NCBI RefSeq assembly: GCF_003344885.1
Contig: NZ_CP031155.1
Span: 620,001 to 684,000 of the forward strand
Length of the DNA: 64,000 nt
Direction of reading: 5' to 3'
DNA from: Altererythrobacter sp. ZODW24
GTDB taxonomy: Bacteria > Pseudomonadota > Alphaproteobacteria > Sphingomonadales > Sphingomonadaceae
The notes under the pieces are model-generated. The model made no database searches. It saw nothing but the letters and a program-made list of their open reading frames with translations, and was not told the origin of the DNA. Positions within the stretch are counted from its first letter, which is position 1. Each line of letters opens with the position of its first letter. Both the position numbers and the translations under genes were made by a program. Shown here in pieces: positions 19,106 to 29,262 of this stretch.

Positions 19106-20013
19106 TGGCCAATGTGATGGAAACTCCTCAGACGCGCGTCAACCTCGCCAGTGGTATTGAACTCGATGTCTTGGACGTTGGACCGAAAGACGCGCCGGTT
19201 CTGATCTTTTTGCATGGCTTTCCTGAAAGTCACCGCACGTGGCGCCACCAGATTGCACATTTTTCCGACCATTTCCGCTGCATCGCGCCGGACCAACGCG
19301 GATATCGCGGGTCGTCTGCGCCGCAGGACGCTGAAAGCTACACTCCGGACAAACTGATCGGCGATGTCTTCCAGATGGCCGATGCGCTGGGTGTCGATAA
19401 GTTCACCATCGTAGGCCATGATTGGGGCGGCGCGATTGCATGGGGTACAGCGCTGGCCGGACAGATGATGGGCCGCGTTACGCGCGCCATCATCGCCAAT
19501 GCGCCGCATCCGGTGATCTTCTCAAACCTGCTGTACACGAACAAGAACCAGCGCGAGGCGAGCCAGTATATGCGCGCCTTCCGCGATCCGGCGCATGATG
19601 CGCTGGTGCGTGACCACGGCCTGACCGCGTTACTACAGAAGGTAGTGAAATGGGATCGCTCTGACGCGATGGAACCAGAAGAACGCGCCGCATTGTTGGA
19701 GGATTGGTCAAAGCCCGGAACAGGCGCTGCGATGCTCAATTGGTATCGCGGCACCCCGCTAGTGGTGCCGCCAGCGGACGCTCCATATGAGCTACCGGCA
19801 GATTACACGCCGCCTCAAGTTCCCAAGCTAAGCCTGCCGACACTGGTAATCTGGGCGATGGACGATCTGGCTTTGCCTGCCAAGAATCTCGACGGGTTGG
19901 AGCAGTTTGTCGAAGATTTGACGCTCGTCAAAGTGCCCGGCTGCGGTCACTTCGTTCCATGGGAAGCGCCAGAAAAGTTCAACGCCGCGATGGAAACATT
20001 TCTGGCGAGCTAG
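19105..20013 (+). CDS. Alpha/beta hydrolase, epoxide-hydrolase/dehalogenase type
   Basis: The 302-residue protein has the oxyanion motif HGFPESHRTW, the nucleophile elbow GHDWGGAIA with an aspartate nucleophile (as in epoxide hydrolases and haloalkane dehalogenases rather than serine esterases), a cap domain near residues 140-220, and a late His in GCGHFVPWEAP. It is the last gene of the bolA operon. HGFPES favours epoxide hydrolase. Confidence 0.87.
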   Translation: MANVMETPQTRVNLASGIELDVLDVGPKDAPVLIFLHGFPESHRTWRHQIAHFSDHFRCIAPDQRGYRGSSAPQDAESYTPDKLIGDVFQMADALGVDKFTIVGHDWGGAIAWGTALAGQMMGRVTRAIIANAPHPVIFSNLLYTNKNQREASQYMRAFRDPAHDALVRDHGLTALLQKVVKWDRSDAMEPEERAALLEDWSKPGTGAAMLNWYRGTPLVVPPADAPYELPADYTPPQVPKLSLPTLVIWAMDDLALPAKNLDGLEQFVEDLTLVKVPGCGHFVPWEAPEKFNAAMETFLAS

Positions 20014-21071
20014 ACGCCGAACCAATCCACCCATGCGCCATGCGGATGCGCGCAACCGAGTAACTTGGCCTCGCCGCCGCTAGGCCAATATCGCACGTGC
20101 AATTCATGACGGAATGTTGCGCGGTTGGTCTCCAGCGTTAGCCAAGCCAGCGGGCGTTCGGCAGTGGCTTTCGCACCTGCAGCCTCCATCGCCGCTTCAA
20201 TTTCGGCGCGGATCTCTGCCGGAATATATTGCCAGACAATCGAGTGAAACAAAACACGGGTGACACCCGCTTCCTGCGGTTCGCTCAGCCGCTTGGCGAC
20301 CCACGCCCCCGCATCCATCTTCACCACATCAGGCCTTTTGTCTTGAGCAAACCCGATGGCTGCGTCTATCCGGCCGATCCGCTCAGTAACCTCGGGCCAG
20401 ACGTAACTTTTCAGCCGTAATCCCATCTCTGGCTGCGACAGATCGATAGGCGTTAGATCGCAACCCTGTATCGAGACAATTTCGACCGGATTATCCGGCG
20501 GCGGTGGCCCTTCCCATTCCGGCTTGATCTGCATGGGGGAACCCGCAACGCCTGCCTTCACTCCGCCCAGATCAAACCCAAAGCGCTCCATCATCGTGTT
20601 CACGCCCGCGCTGGAGCCTAGCTCGTTGAGCTCAAAACGCGGCCCGACCTTACCCCACAGCCACATCAGCCCGGCCATTATGCTGGCAGAGCGGCCGGCT
20701 TCGTTAGTTTGCGGCGGCCCGTCCAGCCACGGCAATAGGCGTTCGTCATGCCGCTGCACCATTGCAGAGACGATGTTATCGACCTGATCCTGATCGATAA
20801 TTTCGCCCGAATAGACGGTCCGTAGACTGCGGTCCGTATCGGTCAGCAGCAAATTGTGTAATCCGCCCGCCAGCCTCAGCGGCAGCGCGTCTTCGATCAC
20901 ATTACCCGGCCATTCGCGCATCCGCGTACCAGTGGCCGTATCGCCCTCGACTACGCGCAGTTGAGCGAGCACGACGCGCGCCGTGCATTCGGCCCCGGCC
21001 TTCGCCGCATGCTCCGCCTGCCAGCGGATTCCGGCGGCAACGTCTTTCATCTGCATCAAGTCTTGCGCCAT
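20010..21071 (-). CDS. DUF2332 domain-containing protein
   Basis: The 353-residue protein begins with an [11 protein letters not shown] region and matches DUF2332: [27 protein letters not shown], then [15 protein letters not shown] and [17 protein letters not shown]. The biochemical role is not known. It is convergent with the bolA operon (4-base overlap with the hydrolase gene end) and divergent from hisG, 42 bases apart. Confidence 0.82.
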   Translation of the reverse strand: MAQDLMQMKDVAAGIRWQAEHAAKAGAECTARVVLAQLRVVEGDTATGTRMREWPGNVIEDALPLRLAGGLHNLLLTDTDRSLRTVYSGEIIDQDQVDNIVSAMVQRHDERLLPWLDGPPQTNEAGRSASIMAGLMWLWGKVGPRFELNELGSSAGVNTMMERFGFDLGGVKAGVAGSPMQIKPEWEGPPPPDNPVEIVSIQGCDLTPIDLSQPEMGLRLKSYVWPEVTERIGRIDAAIGFAQDKRPDVVKMDAGAWVAKRLSEPQEAGVTRVLFHSIVWQYIPAEIRAEIEAAMEAAGAKATAERPLAWLTLETNRATFRHELHVRYWPSGGEAKLLGCAHPHGAWVDWFGV

Positions 21072-21113
21072 TTCGCGTTGCCCTTTCCGGCTGTAGTCAC
21101 TATCTGCTGCGCC

Positions 21114-21782
21114 ATGGCCGACAATTCTTTATCTCAGCTAACCTTCGCGATCCCAAAGGGGCGCATCCTCGAAGAGGCGCTGCCCGTCATGGCGCGTGCC
21201 GGTGTCGTGCCCGAGGAAGCTTTTCACGACAAGGGCAACCGCGCCCTGTCATTTGCAACCACGCGCACCGATATGCGGCTCATCCGCGTGCGCGCGTTTG
21301 ATGTAGCGACTTTCGTAGCACATGGCGCAGCCCATGTCGGCATTGTCGGCTCTGACGTGATCGAAGAATTTGACTATTCTGAGCTTTACGGTCCGGTCGA
21401 TCTCGACATCGGCCACTGCCGCCTGTGCGTTGCCGAGCCTGCTGAAGGCCGCGGCGATGATGGAAATGCTAGCCACATGCGCGTTGCCACCAAATATCCT
21501 CACCTCACCCAGCGCTATTTCGAGCAGCAGGGCATTCAGGCCGAATGCGTCAAGTTGAACGGCGCGATGGAGCTGGCTCCCGGACTTGGCCTCGCCAGCC
21601 GGATCGTCGATCTCGTTTCAACCGGCAAAACCATGCGCGACAACGGTCTAGTCGAAACGGCCACGATCATTCCCGTGAGCGCACGTTTGATCGTAAACCG
21701 CGCTGCGCTAAAAACCGATCCGCGCGTTGCTGAACTGGTCGAAGCATTTCGCGCTGAAACAGCCAAGCAAGACGCCGCCTGA
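21114..21782 (+). CDS. hisG: ATP phosphoribosyltransferase, short form
   Basis: HisG catalyses the first step of histidine synthesis. The 222-residue product (start [23 protein letters not shown]) is the short form without the C-terminal regulatory domain. It shows [12 protein letters not shown] and the PRPP-binding [16 protein letters not shown]. Short forms need the HisZ subunit, which is not in this window. Its TGA overlaps the hisD start (TGATG). Confidence 0.95.
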   Translation: MADNSLSQLTFAIPKGRILEEALPVMARAGVVPEEAFHDKGNRALSFATTRTDMRLIRVRAFDVATFVAHGAAHVGIVGSDVIEEFDYSELYGPVDLDIGHCRLCVAEPAEGRGDDGNASHMRVATKYPHLTQRYFEQQGIQAECVKLNGAMELAPGLGLASRIVDLVSTGKTMRDNGLVETATIIPVSARLIVNRAALKTDPRVAELVEAFRAETAKQDAA

Positions 21783-23074
21783 TGCGTTTGCTCAAATCAA
21801 CCGATGCAGATTTCGAGCGGGACTTTGCCCGTATTGTATCTGACCGGCGTGAAACCGACGGCGATGTATCGCGCGAAGTTGCGACGATCCTGAACAAGGT
21901 GCGTGCGACCGGTGACGCCGCATTGGTCGAATTTAGCGCCCGCTTCGACAAGCACCGCCTCAGCACGGATGACGATTGGCAAATTTCGGCGGAAGCATGC
22001 CGCGAGGCATTCGAAGGCCTTGATGCTGAATTGCGCGACGCGCTGACGCTCGCTGCCGACCGGATTCGCGCTTATCATGCAGACCAACTGCCAAAGGACC
22101 GCGACTGGACTGACGATGCGGGTCTACGCCTCGGTGCGACGTGGCGCGCCGTCGACGCGGCAGGACTATATGTTCCGGGCGGCCGCGCTAGCTATCCCTC
22201 ATCGCTGTTGATGAATGCAATTCCCGCACGCGTTGCAGGGGTCGAACGGCTGGTAGTCGTTACCCCAACGCCCAAAGGCGCAATAAACCCGCTGGTCCTC
22301 GCTGCGGCGCATCTTGCCGGAGTGGATGAAATCTGGCGCATCGGCGGCGCGCATGCGGTCGGCGCGCTTGCTTATGGCACCGAACGGATCAACGCGGTCG
22401 ATGTGATTACCGGGCCCGGCAATGCCTGGGTTGCGGAGGCCAAGCGTCAGCTATTCGGCGTTGTCGGCATTGATATGGTTGCCGGCCCGAGCGAAATTCT
22501 CGTCATCGCTGACAATCAGAACGATCCCGACTGGATAGCTGCCGACCTGCTCAGCCAAGCCGAGCATGATCCCGTGGCGCAATCGATCCTGATTACCGAT
22601 GATGCCGCTTTTGCCCAGCAAGTCGAAGACCGGATCGACGTCCAGTGCTCCATGCTCGCAACCCAGAAGGTCGCCCGCGAAAGCTGGGACAAATATGGCG
22701 CGGTGATCATCGTTGGTGATCTTGCCGCAGAAGCCCCTCGCCTCGCTAATATGCTCGCCGCCGAGCATGTCGAGCTCGCAATTGACGATGCCGAAGTCAT
22801 GGCCAAAGAAATCCGCCACGCTGGCAGCATCTTCCTTGGCCGAAACACACCCGAAGCAGTCGGCGATTATGTTGCCGGGCCGAACCACGTATTACCTACG
22901 GGCCGCCGGGCGCGTTTTGCCTCCGGCTTGTCAGTGCTCGATTTCATGAAACGGACAAGTTTCATTCGTTGCGACGCGGAAGGGCTGGCCAAAGTCGGCC
23001 CCGCCGCTGCCCGCCTCGCCCTTGCCGAAGGCCTTCCCGCCCACGCTAAATCCATAGAATTGCGGCTCAAATGA
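21782..23074 (+). CDS. hisD: Histidinol dehydrogenase
   Basis: The 430-residue enzyme performs the last two oxidation steps of histidine synthesis. Landmarks are YVPGGRASYPSSLLMNAIPA, RIGGAHAVGALAYGTE, DMVAGPSEILVIAD, SQAEHDPVAQS with zinc ligands, and the C-terminal GPNHVLPTGRRARFASGLSV. It lies between hisG and nusB with overlaps on both sides (TGATG, ATGA). Confidence 0.97.
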   Translation: MRLLKSTDADFERDFARIVSDRRETDGDVSREVATILNKVRATGDAALVEFSARFDKHRLSTDDDWQISAEACREAFEGLDAELRDALTLAADRIRAYHADQLPKDRDWTDDAGLRLGATWRAVDAAGLYVPGGRASYPSSLLMNAIPARVAGVERLVVVTPTPKGAINPLVLAAAHLAGVDEIWRIGGAHAVGALAYGTERINAVDVITGPGNAWVAEAKRQLFGVVGIDMVAGPSEILVIADNQNDPDWIAADLLSQAEHDPVAQSILITDDAAFAQQVEDRIDVQCSMLATQKVARESWDKYGAVIIVGDLAAEAPRLANMLAAEHVELAIDDAEVMAKEIRHAGSIFLGRNTPEAVGDYVAGPNHVLPTGRRARFASGLSVLDFMKRTSFIRCDAEGLAKVGPAAARLALAEGLPAHAKSIELRLK

Positions 23075-23523
23075 ACCAGACACCTCCCCGCTCGCAAGCT
23101 CGCTCGGCTGCACGCCTCGCTGCAGTGCAGGCGCTGTACCAGTGGCATATGGAGGGCACCTCGCTCGCCAAACTGCTCGACGAATTTCACCAGCACCGGC
23201 TCGGCGCGGAGATCGAAGATGATCAATATGCCGAGGCCGAAACCGACTTCTTCGACGATCTGGTTCAAGGCACAGTTCGCCGTCAGGAAGAAATCGACAC
23301 ACTGCTTGAAGACAGGCTGGCCGATGGCTGGTCGATCAAACGGCTCGATAAAACCATGCTGCAAATCCTGCGCGCTGGTGCTTACGAGCTGCTAGCCCGC
23401 CAAGATGTGCCAAAGCGCAGCGCAATCAGCGAATATGTCGATGTAGCCCATGCCTTCTTTGACGAGCGCGAGGCGAAATTCGTCAATGGCATCCTCGACG
23501 CGATTGCCAAAGCAGTACGCTAA
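23071..23523 (+). CDS. nusB: Transcription antitermination protein NusB
   Basis: The 150-residue all-helical protein shows AARLAAVQALYQWHMEG at the start and the C-terminal VPKRSAISEYVDVAHAFFDEREAKFVNGIL. NusB joins NusE (S10) on boxA RNA to prevent early termination of rRNA transcription. It overlaps hisD by 4 bases. In relatives thiL usually follows directly; here a regulated secreted protein gene is inserted. Confidence 0.95.
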   Translation: MNQTPPRSQARSAARLAAVQALYQWHMEGTSLAKLLDEFHQHRLGAEIEDDQYAEAETDFFDDLVQGTVRRQEEIDTLLEDRLADGWSIKRLDKTMLQILRAGAYELLARQDVPKRSAISEYVDVAHAFFDEREAKFVNGILDAIAKAVR

Positions 23524-23529
23524 ACAAAG

Positions 23530-23579
23530 TTGACAGCATCGCAGCCTTAGCTACTTGTGACTACATCTGTAGTCACAAG
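23530..23579 (+). promoter_or_regulatory. Promoter with perfect BlaI/MecI-type operator
   Basis: A consensus -35 hexamer TTGACA sits at 23530-23535. At 23554-23579 lies a perfect 26-bp palindrome: arms CTTGTGACTACA and TGTAGTCACAAG around TC. Its centre TACA-N2-TGTA within GACTACATCTGTAGTC is the recognised BlaI/MecI/CopY-family operator pattern. It covers the expected -10 and transcription start region, so binding would repress the downstream gene at 23592. No BlaI-like gene is in the window. Confidence 0.75.
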
Positions 23580-23591
23580 GGACGTTACGCG

Positions 23592-24707
23592 ATGATCCGG
23601 TTGTTTACCCCCGCTCTGATATTGATAGCCTCACCGTGTTTCCCCTTGCATGCGCAGGAGACTACAACGCTTGCCGATCCTGAAGCTGGCACCGGGCTAT
23701 GTGAGGCCGATTGGCAGACCTACTTTAACGATCCTAGCTTGATGTGCGTTTCAACCGATGACGGCGCGTCCATCGCCCGTAGCCATGAAGTGCAACTGCT
23801 TGCGAGTGCAATGGACTATGCCCATGCCTCGTTCAGCCGCTACTTTGCGCCGCCAGACGAGCGCGTTGCGATTGTTGCCACACCTACTTTCACTGCAGAA
23901 CAACGAACGTTTCTCGAACGCTTTGGATATCTGCCGCTCTCGTGGATCGACGACACTTCTCGCGCAGAAATGCGGCGCAGTTCGGTGAGGCGTCAGGTCG
24001 AGGCGCAGATAAGCGCATTACCGCAGGCGAAGCGCGACGCGATCATGGCACAAGCATTGGCTCAATTACCGGAACCGAATTCTTCCCTCGAGGCACCAGA
24101 TGCGAAGGAATTGGGCGCGGCCTCACACGAGGCGGGCCACCTGCTTCTAAAAGCGTTCTTCGGTGATCAACCTGAACTTGAAAGCCAATTCCGGCGATAC
24201 GGATCAGTCGGCCCTGATTGGCTGGACGAAATTGCCGCTGTTCTGGCGGAGAATGACGAGCTCACGAGTGCCCGATATGCGTCGGCCAGCCGAAGCCTTG
24301 CCGAGGGTAAGTCTGTACCTGCATACCAACTCGCCGACTATCTGGAGATGGAGCACCCGTCACTCGGCGCAGCGCAGAAGATGATGGCGCGCCGTAAACT
24401 CAACGGGACCGGCACAACGCAACGCACCATCATGCTTAGCGGTGACGATGCAAAGAAATTTCTGGCAGAAAGCGGCGGCGATCCGGTGCAGTTCTATATT
24501 CAGTCGCGGCTATTCGCCGACTACATGATCGCAAAGACCGGCAACGAAGCCATTTTCCTGCCGATCACGACTCATATTCGTGATGGCGGGACTTTCGGCG
24601 AATGGCTTGAGGCTGAAGGACGCCAGCATGGTTTGCCCAGCACAGTCTCCTTATTGCAGGCCGATTGGCAGGACTGGGCAGAGAAGCGTTTGACAGCCGC
24701 GAACTGA
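23592..24707 (+). CDS. Secreted HEAGH protein, putative zinc metallopeptidase
   Basis: The 371-residue protein has a signal peptide (MIRLFTPALILIASPCFPLH, cleavage near HAQ) and a zinc-peptidase-like HExxH at residues 179-183 (AASHEAGHLLLKAF). A candidate third ligand Glu213 lies in DWLDEIAAVLAE, about 30 residues on, as in gluzincins. I do not recognise a named family. It is placed between nusB and thiL and carries its own promoter with a BlaI/MecI-type palindrome, so it is likely induced by a cell-wall or beta-lactam-type signal. Function is inferred from motif only. Confidence 0.6.
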   Translation: MIRLFTPALILIASPCFPLHAQETTTLADPEAGTGLCEADWQTYFNDPSLMCVSTDDGASIARSHEVQLLASAMDYAHASFSRYFAPPDERVAIVATPTFTAEQRTFLERFGYLPLSWIDDTSRAEMRRSSVRRQVEAQISALPQAKRDAIMAQALAQLPEPNSSLEAPDAKELGAASHEAGHLLLKAFFGDQPELESQFRRYGSVGPDWLDEIAAVLAENDELTSARYASASRSLAEGKSVPAYQLADYLEMEHPSLGAAQKMMARRKLNGTGTTQRTIMLSGDDAKKFLAESGGDPVQFYIQSRLFADYMIAKTGNEAIFLPITTHIRDGGTFGEWLEAEGRQHGLPSTVSLLQADWQDWAEKRLTAAN

Positions 24708-24724
24708 TAGCCGACCAAGCGGGC

Positions 24725-25597
24725 GTGTCCGGAGAACTCGACTTCATCGCAGCCCTGCGCGGCATTGCCACCCATCCCGCTGCACGTGGCCTGACCGATG
24801 ATGCGGCGGTGCTGAAGGTAGGCGGTGAAACGCTCGTCTTAACGCACGACATGATGGTCGAGGGCGTTCATTTCCTCTCCACCCAAGACATGGCTGATGT
24901 CGCTTGGAAGTTGGTTGCTACCAATATGAGCGATCTTGCGGCCAAGGGCGCGACGCCAGTTGGCGCGTTACTCGGCCATATGCTCGGCGGCGACGATGAT
25001 CGTTTTGTTGACGGATTACGGGAGGCGCTGGCTCATTATAATTGCCCGCTGCTTGGCGGTGATACGGTATCTGGCGGATCGCCGCATAGTTTCGGACTGA
25101 CGGCAATCGGGCGGGCTACGCACTCGCCGGTGCCATCCCGCGCGGATGCCAAACCCGGTGACGGCCTTTATTTACTAGGCACGGTCGGCGGCGCGATGAT
25201 GGGGTTTGAGGCTCTGCGCGGTGGACTAGAAACAGATACGAGCGCGTACCGCCGGCCGGTTGCTTTGCTCAGCGAAGGACAAGCCCTTGCCCCGCATGTG
25301 AGTGCGATGATGGATGTGTCGGACGGCCTGCTGCTCGATGCCAGCCGCATGGCCCGGGCCAGCGGCGTCTCGCTTGAAATAAACCGCGAGCGCGTGCCGC
25401 TTGGCTGCTCTGCTACCCGCCGCGACGATGCGCTGCGCTGGGGTGATGACTATGCGCTGCTCTTCACCGCATCGGGCGAGTTACCCGATTTAGGTGCAAC
25501 AAAGATCGGGTATGTGGTGGAGGCAGCAGACGCGCCCATCCTGCTCGACGGCGAAATGCTAAGCGAAGACGACGGCTTAGGCTATCAGCACGGCTAA
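24725..25597 (+). CDS. thiL: Thiamine-monophosphate kinase
   Basis: ThiL converts thiamine phosphate to thiamine diphosphate. The sequence SGELDFIAALRGIA, then LTDDAAVL, THDMMVEGVHF, NMSDLAAKGATP, GGDTVSGG and MMDVSDGLLLDASRMA contains the Mg-ATP aspartates of the family. The start is uncertain: GTG at 24725 gives the usual N-terminus, whereas a TTG at 24665 would overlap the upstream gene by 43 bases. Convergent with the desaturase gene (4-base overlap). Confidence 0.92.
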   Translation: MSGELDFIAALRGIATHPAARGLTDDAAVLKVGGETLVLTHDMMVEGVHFLSTQDMADVAWKLVATNMSDLAAKGATPVGALLGHMLGGDDDRFVDGLREALAHYNCPLLGGDTVSGGSPHSFGLTAIGRATHSPVPSRADAKPGDGLYLLGTVGGAMMGFEALRGGLETDTSAYRRPVALLSEGQALAPHVSAMMDVSDGLLLDASRMARASGVSLEINRERVPLGCSATRRDDALRWGDDYALLFTASGELPDLGATKIGYVVEAADAPILLDGEMLSEDDGLGYQHG

Positions 25598-26586
25598 AGC
25601 GCCGAACAATCCACGCCGCGCTTTTCCAGCACCGGCTTCAGCGCGAAATATGCGTCTTTCGTCTTGTGGTTCGGAATGCCGGGATAGAGGTGGTGGATCA
25701 GATGCGTTTGCATCCCCATGCTCATCACATGGCCCAACCGGCTTTTGAAAATGTTCGCACTGTTATAGCGGCCGGTGTTGCCAGCGCGCGGATGATGCGG
25801 CGCCCAGCTTAGGTAAAAGCGGATGTAGCTAAGGCCAATATGACGCGGCAGCCACCACAGCAGCGCCGCCTCGATTGCGTAACCCGTCCACGCCATCGTG
25901 AACAATGTCGCCATGAAGAATAGCTGTAGCTTCAGCGTGTCCTTCAGCGCCTTGTCAGCCTCTGGTGTGCCCATTTCGGCCAAGATACGTTTGTAGTGAT
26001 GGATCGAGCCATCGACGCGTGGTTGCCGGTTGTACCAAGTCTTGTAGATCGCCATCCACCAGTTGGGCGCTTCGTCCGTGTAATCGGAATCCTTGTCTGG
26101 ATCATTGACGTGATAGTGATGCTCGAGATGCATCATCCGCGCCATGCTGAATGGGAAAACGATAGGGATGGTCGAGACTTTGCCGGTCCATTCATTGAGC
26201 CAGCGCCGCTTGTCACCCTGACGCGCAATATTGGAATGCATCGCTTCGTGGCTGGTCACATAGCCGCCAGTTGCCAATACACATGAAATTACAAAGGCTA
26301 CCGCAAGCGGGAAGCCAAAGAACATCGTCAGCGGGAAAAAGCTGAGCCACAGCGCGAAACCTGCGAAGGCAGCCACGGGATAATACCACATCGGACCGCC
26401 GTGAAATTCCTTGGCGATCACGCGTTCCTGCTTCAGCAAGTCAACGCGGGTATATTTATCAAGCTCGTCCGATCCATTGAGCGGGATGGCAGGAGCATCA
26501 ACTGCCGGAATATCAAAGGCTTCGTCGGCATCGCCCGGATGGCTACGGATCGTACGGTCGATTGGCCCAGAAACTTTGTCCGTCAT
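25594..26586 (-). CDS. Membrane fatty-acid desaturase-type di-iron enzyme
   Basis: The 330-residue membrane protein has the three histidine boxes of the desaturase/hydroxylase superfamily: HEAMH, HLEHHYH and HLIHHLYP, plus several hydrophobic segments (WYYPVAAFAGFALWLSFFPL and following). It could desaturate fatty acids or hydroxylate carotenoids; the boxes do not decide. The start at MTDKVSG overlaps the stop of a 64-residue membrane protein gene by 4 bases. Confidence 0.85.
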   Translation of the reverse strand: MTDKVSGPIDRTIRSHPGDADEAFDIPAVDAPAIPLNGSDELDKYTRVDLLKQERVIAKEFHGGPMWYYPVAAFAGFALWLSFFPLTMFFGFPLAVAFVISCVLATGGYVTSHEAMHSNIARQGDKRRWLNEWTGKVSTIPIVFPFSMARMMHLEHHYHVNDPDKDSDYTDEAPNWWMAIYKTWYNRQPRVDGSIHHYKRILAEMGTPEADKALKDTLKLQLFFMATLFTMAWTGYAIEAALLWWLPRHIGLSYIRFYLSWAPHHPRAGNTGRYNSANIFKSRLGHVMSMGMQTHLIHHLYPGIPNHKTKDAYFALKPVLEKRGVDCSAL

Positions 26587-26777
26587 AGCCAGCGGCCCCG
26601 GATATTTGCGATCAAGCCCCATGTTCCGCCGAAGATCAGGCCGAAGACAATGTGGCTCATACCCAGCGGCGCGGCGACATCAAACGATGCCATAATCTGC
26701 GCGGTGAGCGGGGCGATAAAGCCGATCCCGAACAGGAACGGCATGATTGCGAATAGCTTGCGGACTGCGATTTCCAT
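26583..26777 (-). CDS. Small two-helix membrane protein
   Basis: This 64-residue protein (MEIAVRKLFAIMPFLFGIGF...) consists of two hydrophobic segments, residues 8-27 and 39-58, with a basic end NIRGRWL. A longer in-frame extension is rejected because the ATG at 26777 starts at the first hydrophobic segment. Its 4-base overlap with the desaturase gene suggests a joint membrane function, perhaps assembly or electron supply, but there is no direct evidence. Confidence 0.6.
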   Translation of the reverse strand: MEIAVRKLFAIMPFLFGIGFIAPLTAQIMASFDVAAPLGMSHIVFGLIFGGTWGLIANIRGRWL

Positions 26778-26973
26778 GTCGTTAAGATAATGGAAACCAT
26801 AATTTCCCGCAATGGCTGTTGTTTCGGGCCAAAACGGCCACCTGTCCCAAGATCGGGCAAAACTGGGTCCATAGGGGCTTGCACCGGACAAAGCCTGCCT
26901 TATACCGTCGCCTTTCCCGGGCTACCGCAAAGCGGAGCCTCTTCAGTTTGAACCTCAGGGAGGGGTCTGCCAC

Positions 26974-29082
26974 GTGAACTTCGTAATCATAGCCATCGTG
27001 CTTGGTCTCGTTGCCGTATTATACGGTATCGTAACCAGCCGTCAGGTGCTCGGCGCGAGTGCCGGCAACGAGAAAATGCAATCCATCGCCGGTGCAATTC
27101 AAGAGGGCGCACAAGCCTATCTTAAGCGCCAATATACCGCCATCGCCATTGTTGGCGTCGCTGTTGCGGTCATCCTGGCCATCTTCCTAGGCCCTGTTTT
27201 GGTCGCTGGCTTTGTCGTAGGCGCAATCCTGTCAGGCATTGCCGGGTTCATCGGGATGAACATCTCGGTTCGCTCGAACGTCCGCACGGCAGCTGCTGCA
27301 CAGACCGGATTGCAAGAAGGCCTCACCGTCGCATTCCGCGCCGGTGCAGTTACCGGCATGCTGGTAGCTGGCCTCGCGCTCCTCGCCATTTCCGTGATCT
27401 TCTACGTGCTGATCGGCCCAATGGGGCTGGAGCTGACGGATGTGGCGGACAAGCGCGAGATCATCGACGCCCTCGTAGGCCTCGCCTTCGGTGCTTCACT
27501 GATTTCGATCTTCGCTCGCCTCGGCGGCGGTATCTTCACCAAGGCTGCCGACGTTGGCGCCGATCTGGTCGGTAAGGTCGAAGCCGGCATCCCAGAGGAT
27601 GATCCACGCAACCCAGCCACCATCGCTGACAATGTCGGCGATAACGTCGGCGATTGCGCCGGTATGGCTGCCGATCTGTTCGAGACTTATGTTGTAACCG
27701 TTGGTGCCACCATGGTGCTGACCGCCCTGCTCTTCACTGGCCTCGCCAGCGCAGAACTGATGGCGCTGATGAGCCTGCCGCTGCTGGTTGGCGGTGTCTG
27801 CATCATCACCTCGATCATCGGGACTTACATGGTTCGTCTGGGCAAATCGAACAACATCATGGGTGCTCTCTATAAGGGCTTCATTACCACAACGGTGCTG
27901 TCGATCCCGGCGATTTACTGGGCCACAAGCTACACCATCGGCATGGACGCACAGTTCACTGTTGGCGATCAGAGCTTTACCGGCATGAGCCTGTTCTGGT
28001 CGATGATGGTTGGCCTGGCTGTTACCGGCCTGATTATCTGGATCACCGAGTATTACACAGGCACGGAATACCGTCCGGTCCGCTCGATCGCTAAGGCTTC
28101 GGAAACGGGCCATGGCACCAACGTGATTCAGGGTCTGGCAATCAGCCTTGAATCAACCGCGCTGCCAACTTTGGTCATCGTGGTCGGTATCATCGTGACG
28201 TATCAGCTCGCTGGCCTGATGGGCATTGCCTTCGCGGCAACCGCCATGTTGGCGTTGGCTGGTATGGTCGTCGCGCTTGACGCTTACGGCCCCGTAACGG
28301 ACAATGCTGGCGGTATCGCTGAAATGGCCGAAATGGATGAGAGCGTTCGTGAAAAGACGGATGCCCTCGACGCTGTTGGCAACACCACAAAGGCTGTGAC
28401 CAAGGGTTATGCCATCGGTTCGGCAGGTCTTGCCGCTCTGGTGCTGTTCTCCGCCTACACTGCCGATCTCAAGGAATTCTTCCCGAATGTTGAAGTCAAC
28501 TTCAGCCTCGAGAATCCTTATGTGATCGTTGGCCTGCTGCTCGGCGCCTTGCTGCCATATCTGTTCGGCGCAATGGGTATGACAGCGGTTGGCCGTGCAG
28601 CTGGTGACGTTGTGAAAGACGTCCGTGCACAGTTCGCTGCGGATAAGGGCATTATGGCCGGCACCAGCCGTCCAGACTACGCCCGCACCGTGGATCTCGT
28701 GACCAAGGCCGCGATCAAGGAAATGATCGTTCCGTCGATGCTGCCGGTTCTGGCACCTATCGTCGTCTACTTCCTGATCACCATGGTCGCGGGGCAAGCT
28801 GAAGGCTTCGCAGCGCTGGGCGCTCTGCTCCTTGGCGTGATCGTCTCGGGTATCTTCGTGGCACTTTCCATGACCGCCGGTGGCGGCGCGTGGGACAATG
28901 CCAAGAAATATATCGAAGATGGCAATCATGGCGGCAAGGGTTCAGAAGCCCATAAGGCTGCTGTGACCGGCGACACGGTTGGCGATCCTTACAAGGATAC
29001 TGCCGGCCCAGCCGTCAATCCGATGATCAAGATCACCAATATCGTGGCCTTGCTACTTCTCGCAGCACTTGCTGCGGTATAG
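26974..29082 (+). CDS. hppA: K+-independent proton-pumping membrane pyrophosphatase
   Basis: The 702-residue protein hydrolyses pyrophosphate and pumps protons. It starts with GTG after a CAGGGAGGGG ribosome site, has about 16 membrane segments and the PPi-binding motifs [20 protein letters not shown] and [19 protein letters not shown]. The sequence [16 protein letters not shown] has lysine where K+-dependent enzymes have alanine, the known mark of the K+-independent H+-pumping class. A strong terminator follows. It has its own promoter region (26778-26973). Confidence 0.96.
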   Translation: MNFVIIAIVLGLVAVLYGIVTSRQVLGASAGNEKMQSIAGAIQEGAQAYLKRQYTAIAIVGVAVAVILAIFLGPVLVAGFVVGAILSGIAGFIGMNISVRSNVRTAAAAQTGLQEGLTVAFRAGAVTGMLVAGLALLAISVIFYVLIGPMGLELTDVADKREIIDALVGLAFGASLISIFARLGGGIFTKAADVGADLVGKVEAGIPEDDPRNPATIADNVGDNVGDCAGMAADLFETYVVTVGATMVLTALLFTGLASAELMALMSLPLLVGGVCIITSIIGTYMVRLGKSNNIMGALYKGFITTTVLSIPAIYWATSYTIGMDAQFTVGDQSFTGMSLFWSMMVGLAVTGLIIWITEYYTGTEYRPVRSIAKASETGHGTNVIQGLAISLESTALPTLVIVVGIIVTYQLAGLMGIAFAATAMLALAGMVVALDAYGPVTDNAGGIAEMAEMDESVREKTDALDAVGNTTKAVTKGYAIGSAGLAALVLFSAYTADLKEFFPNVEVNFSLENPYVIVGLLLGALLPYLFGAMGMTAVGRAAGDVVKDVRAQFAADKGIMAGTSRPDYARTVDLVTKAAIKEMIVPSMLPVLAPIVVYFLITMVAGQAEGFAALGALLLGVIVSGIFVALSMTAGGGAWDNAKKYIEDGNHGGKGSEAHKAAVTGDTVGDPYKDTAGPAVNPMIKITNIVALLLLAALAAV

Positions 29083-29120
29083 GCGAAGCCATCGATACCA
29101 CCCGCCACCGGGTGAAGAGA

Positions 29121-29153
29121 GCCCCGTCCAGAGCAATCTGGGCGGGGTTTTTG
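29121..29153 (+). terminator. Rho-independent terminator of hppA
   Basis: GCCCCGTCCAGA and TCTGGGCGGGG form an 11-bp stem (one G-T pair) with loop GCAA, followed by TTTTTG. It lies about 40 bases after the hppA stop codon. Confidence 0.9.
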
Positions 29154-29262
29154 TTTGCGCCGACTACATGCAAGCTCCGCCGAAACGTTAAACTTTCCTT
29201 CGCCATTCACCGCTAGACCCGGTCTGCGGCCCTGATTGCCGCGCTTAACAGGGGTTAATGGC

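Noticed and set aside
28153-28929. His/Asp-rich 258-codon frame antisense to hppA
   Set aside because: The composition is a by-product of the membrane-protein codons on the opposite strand.
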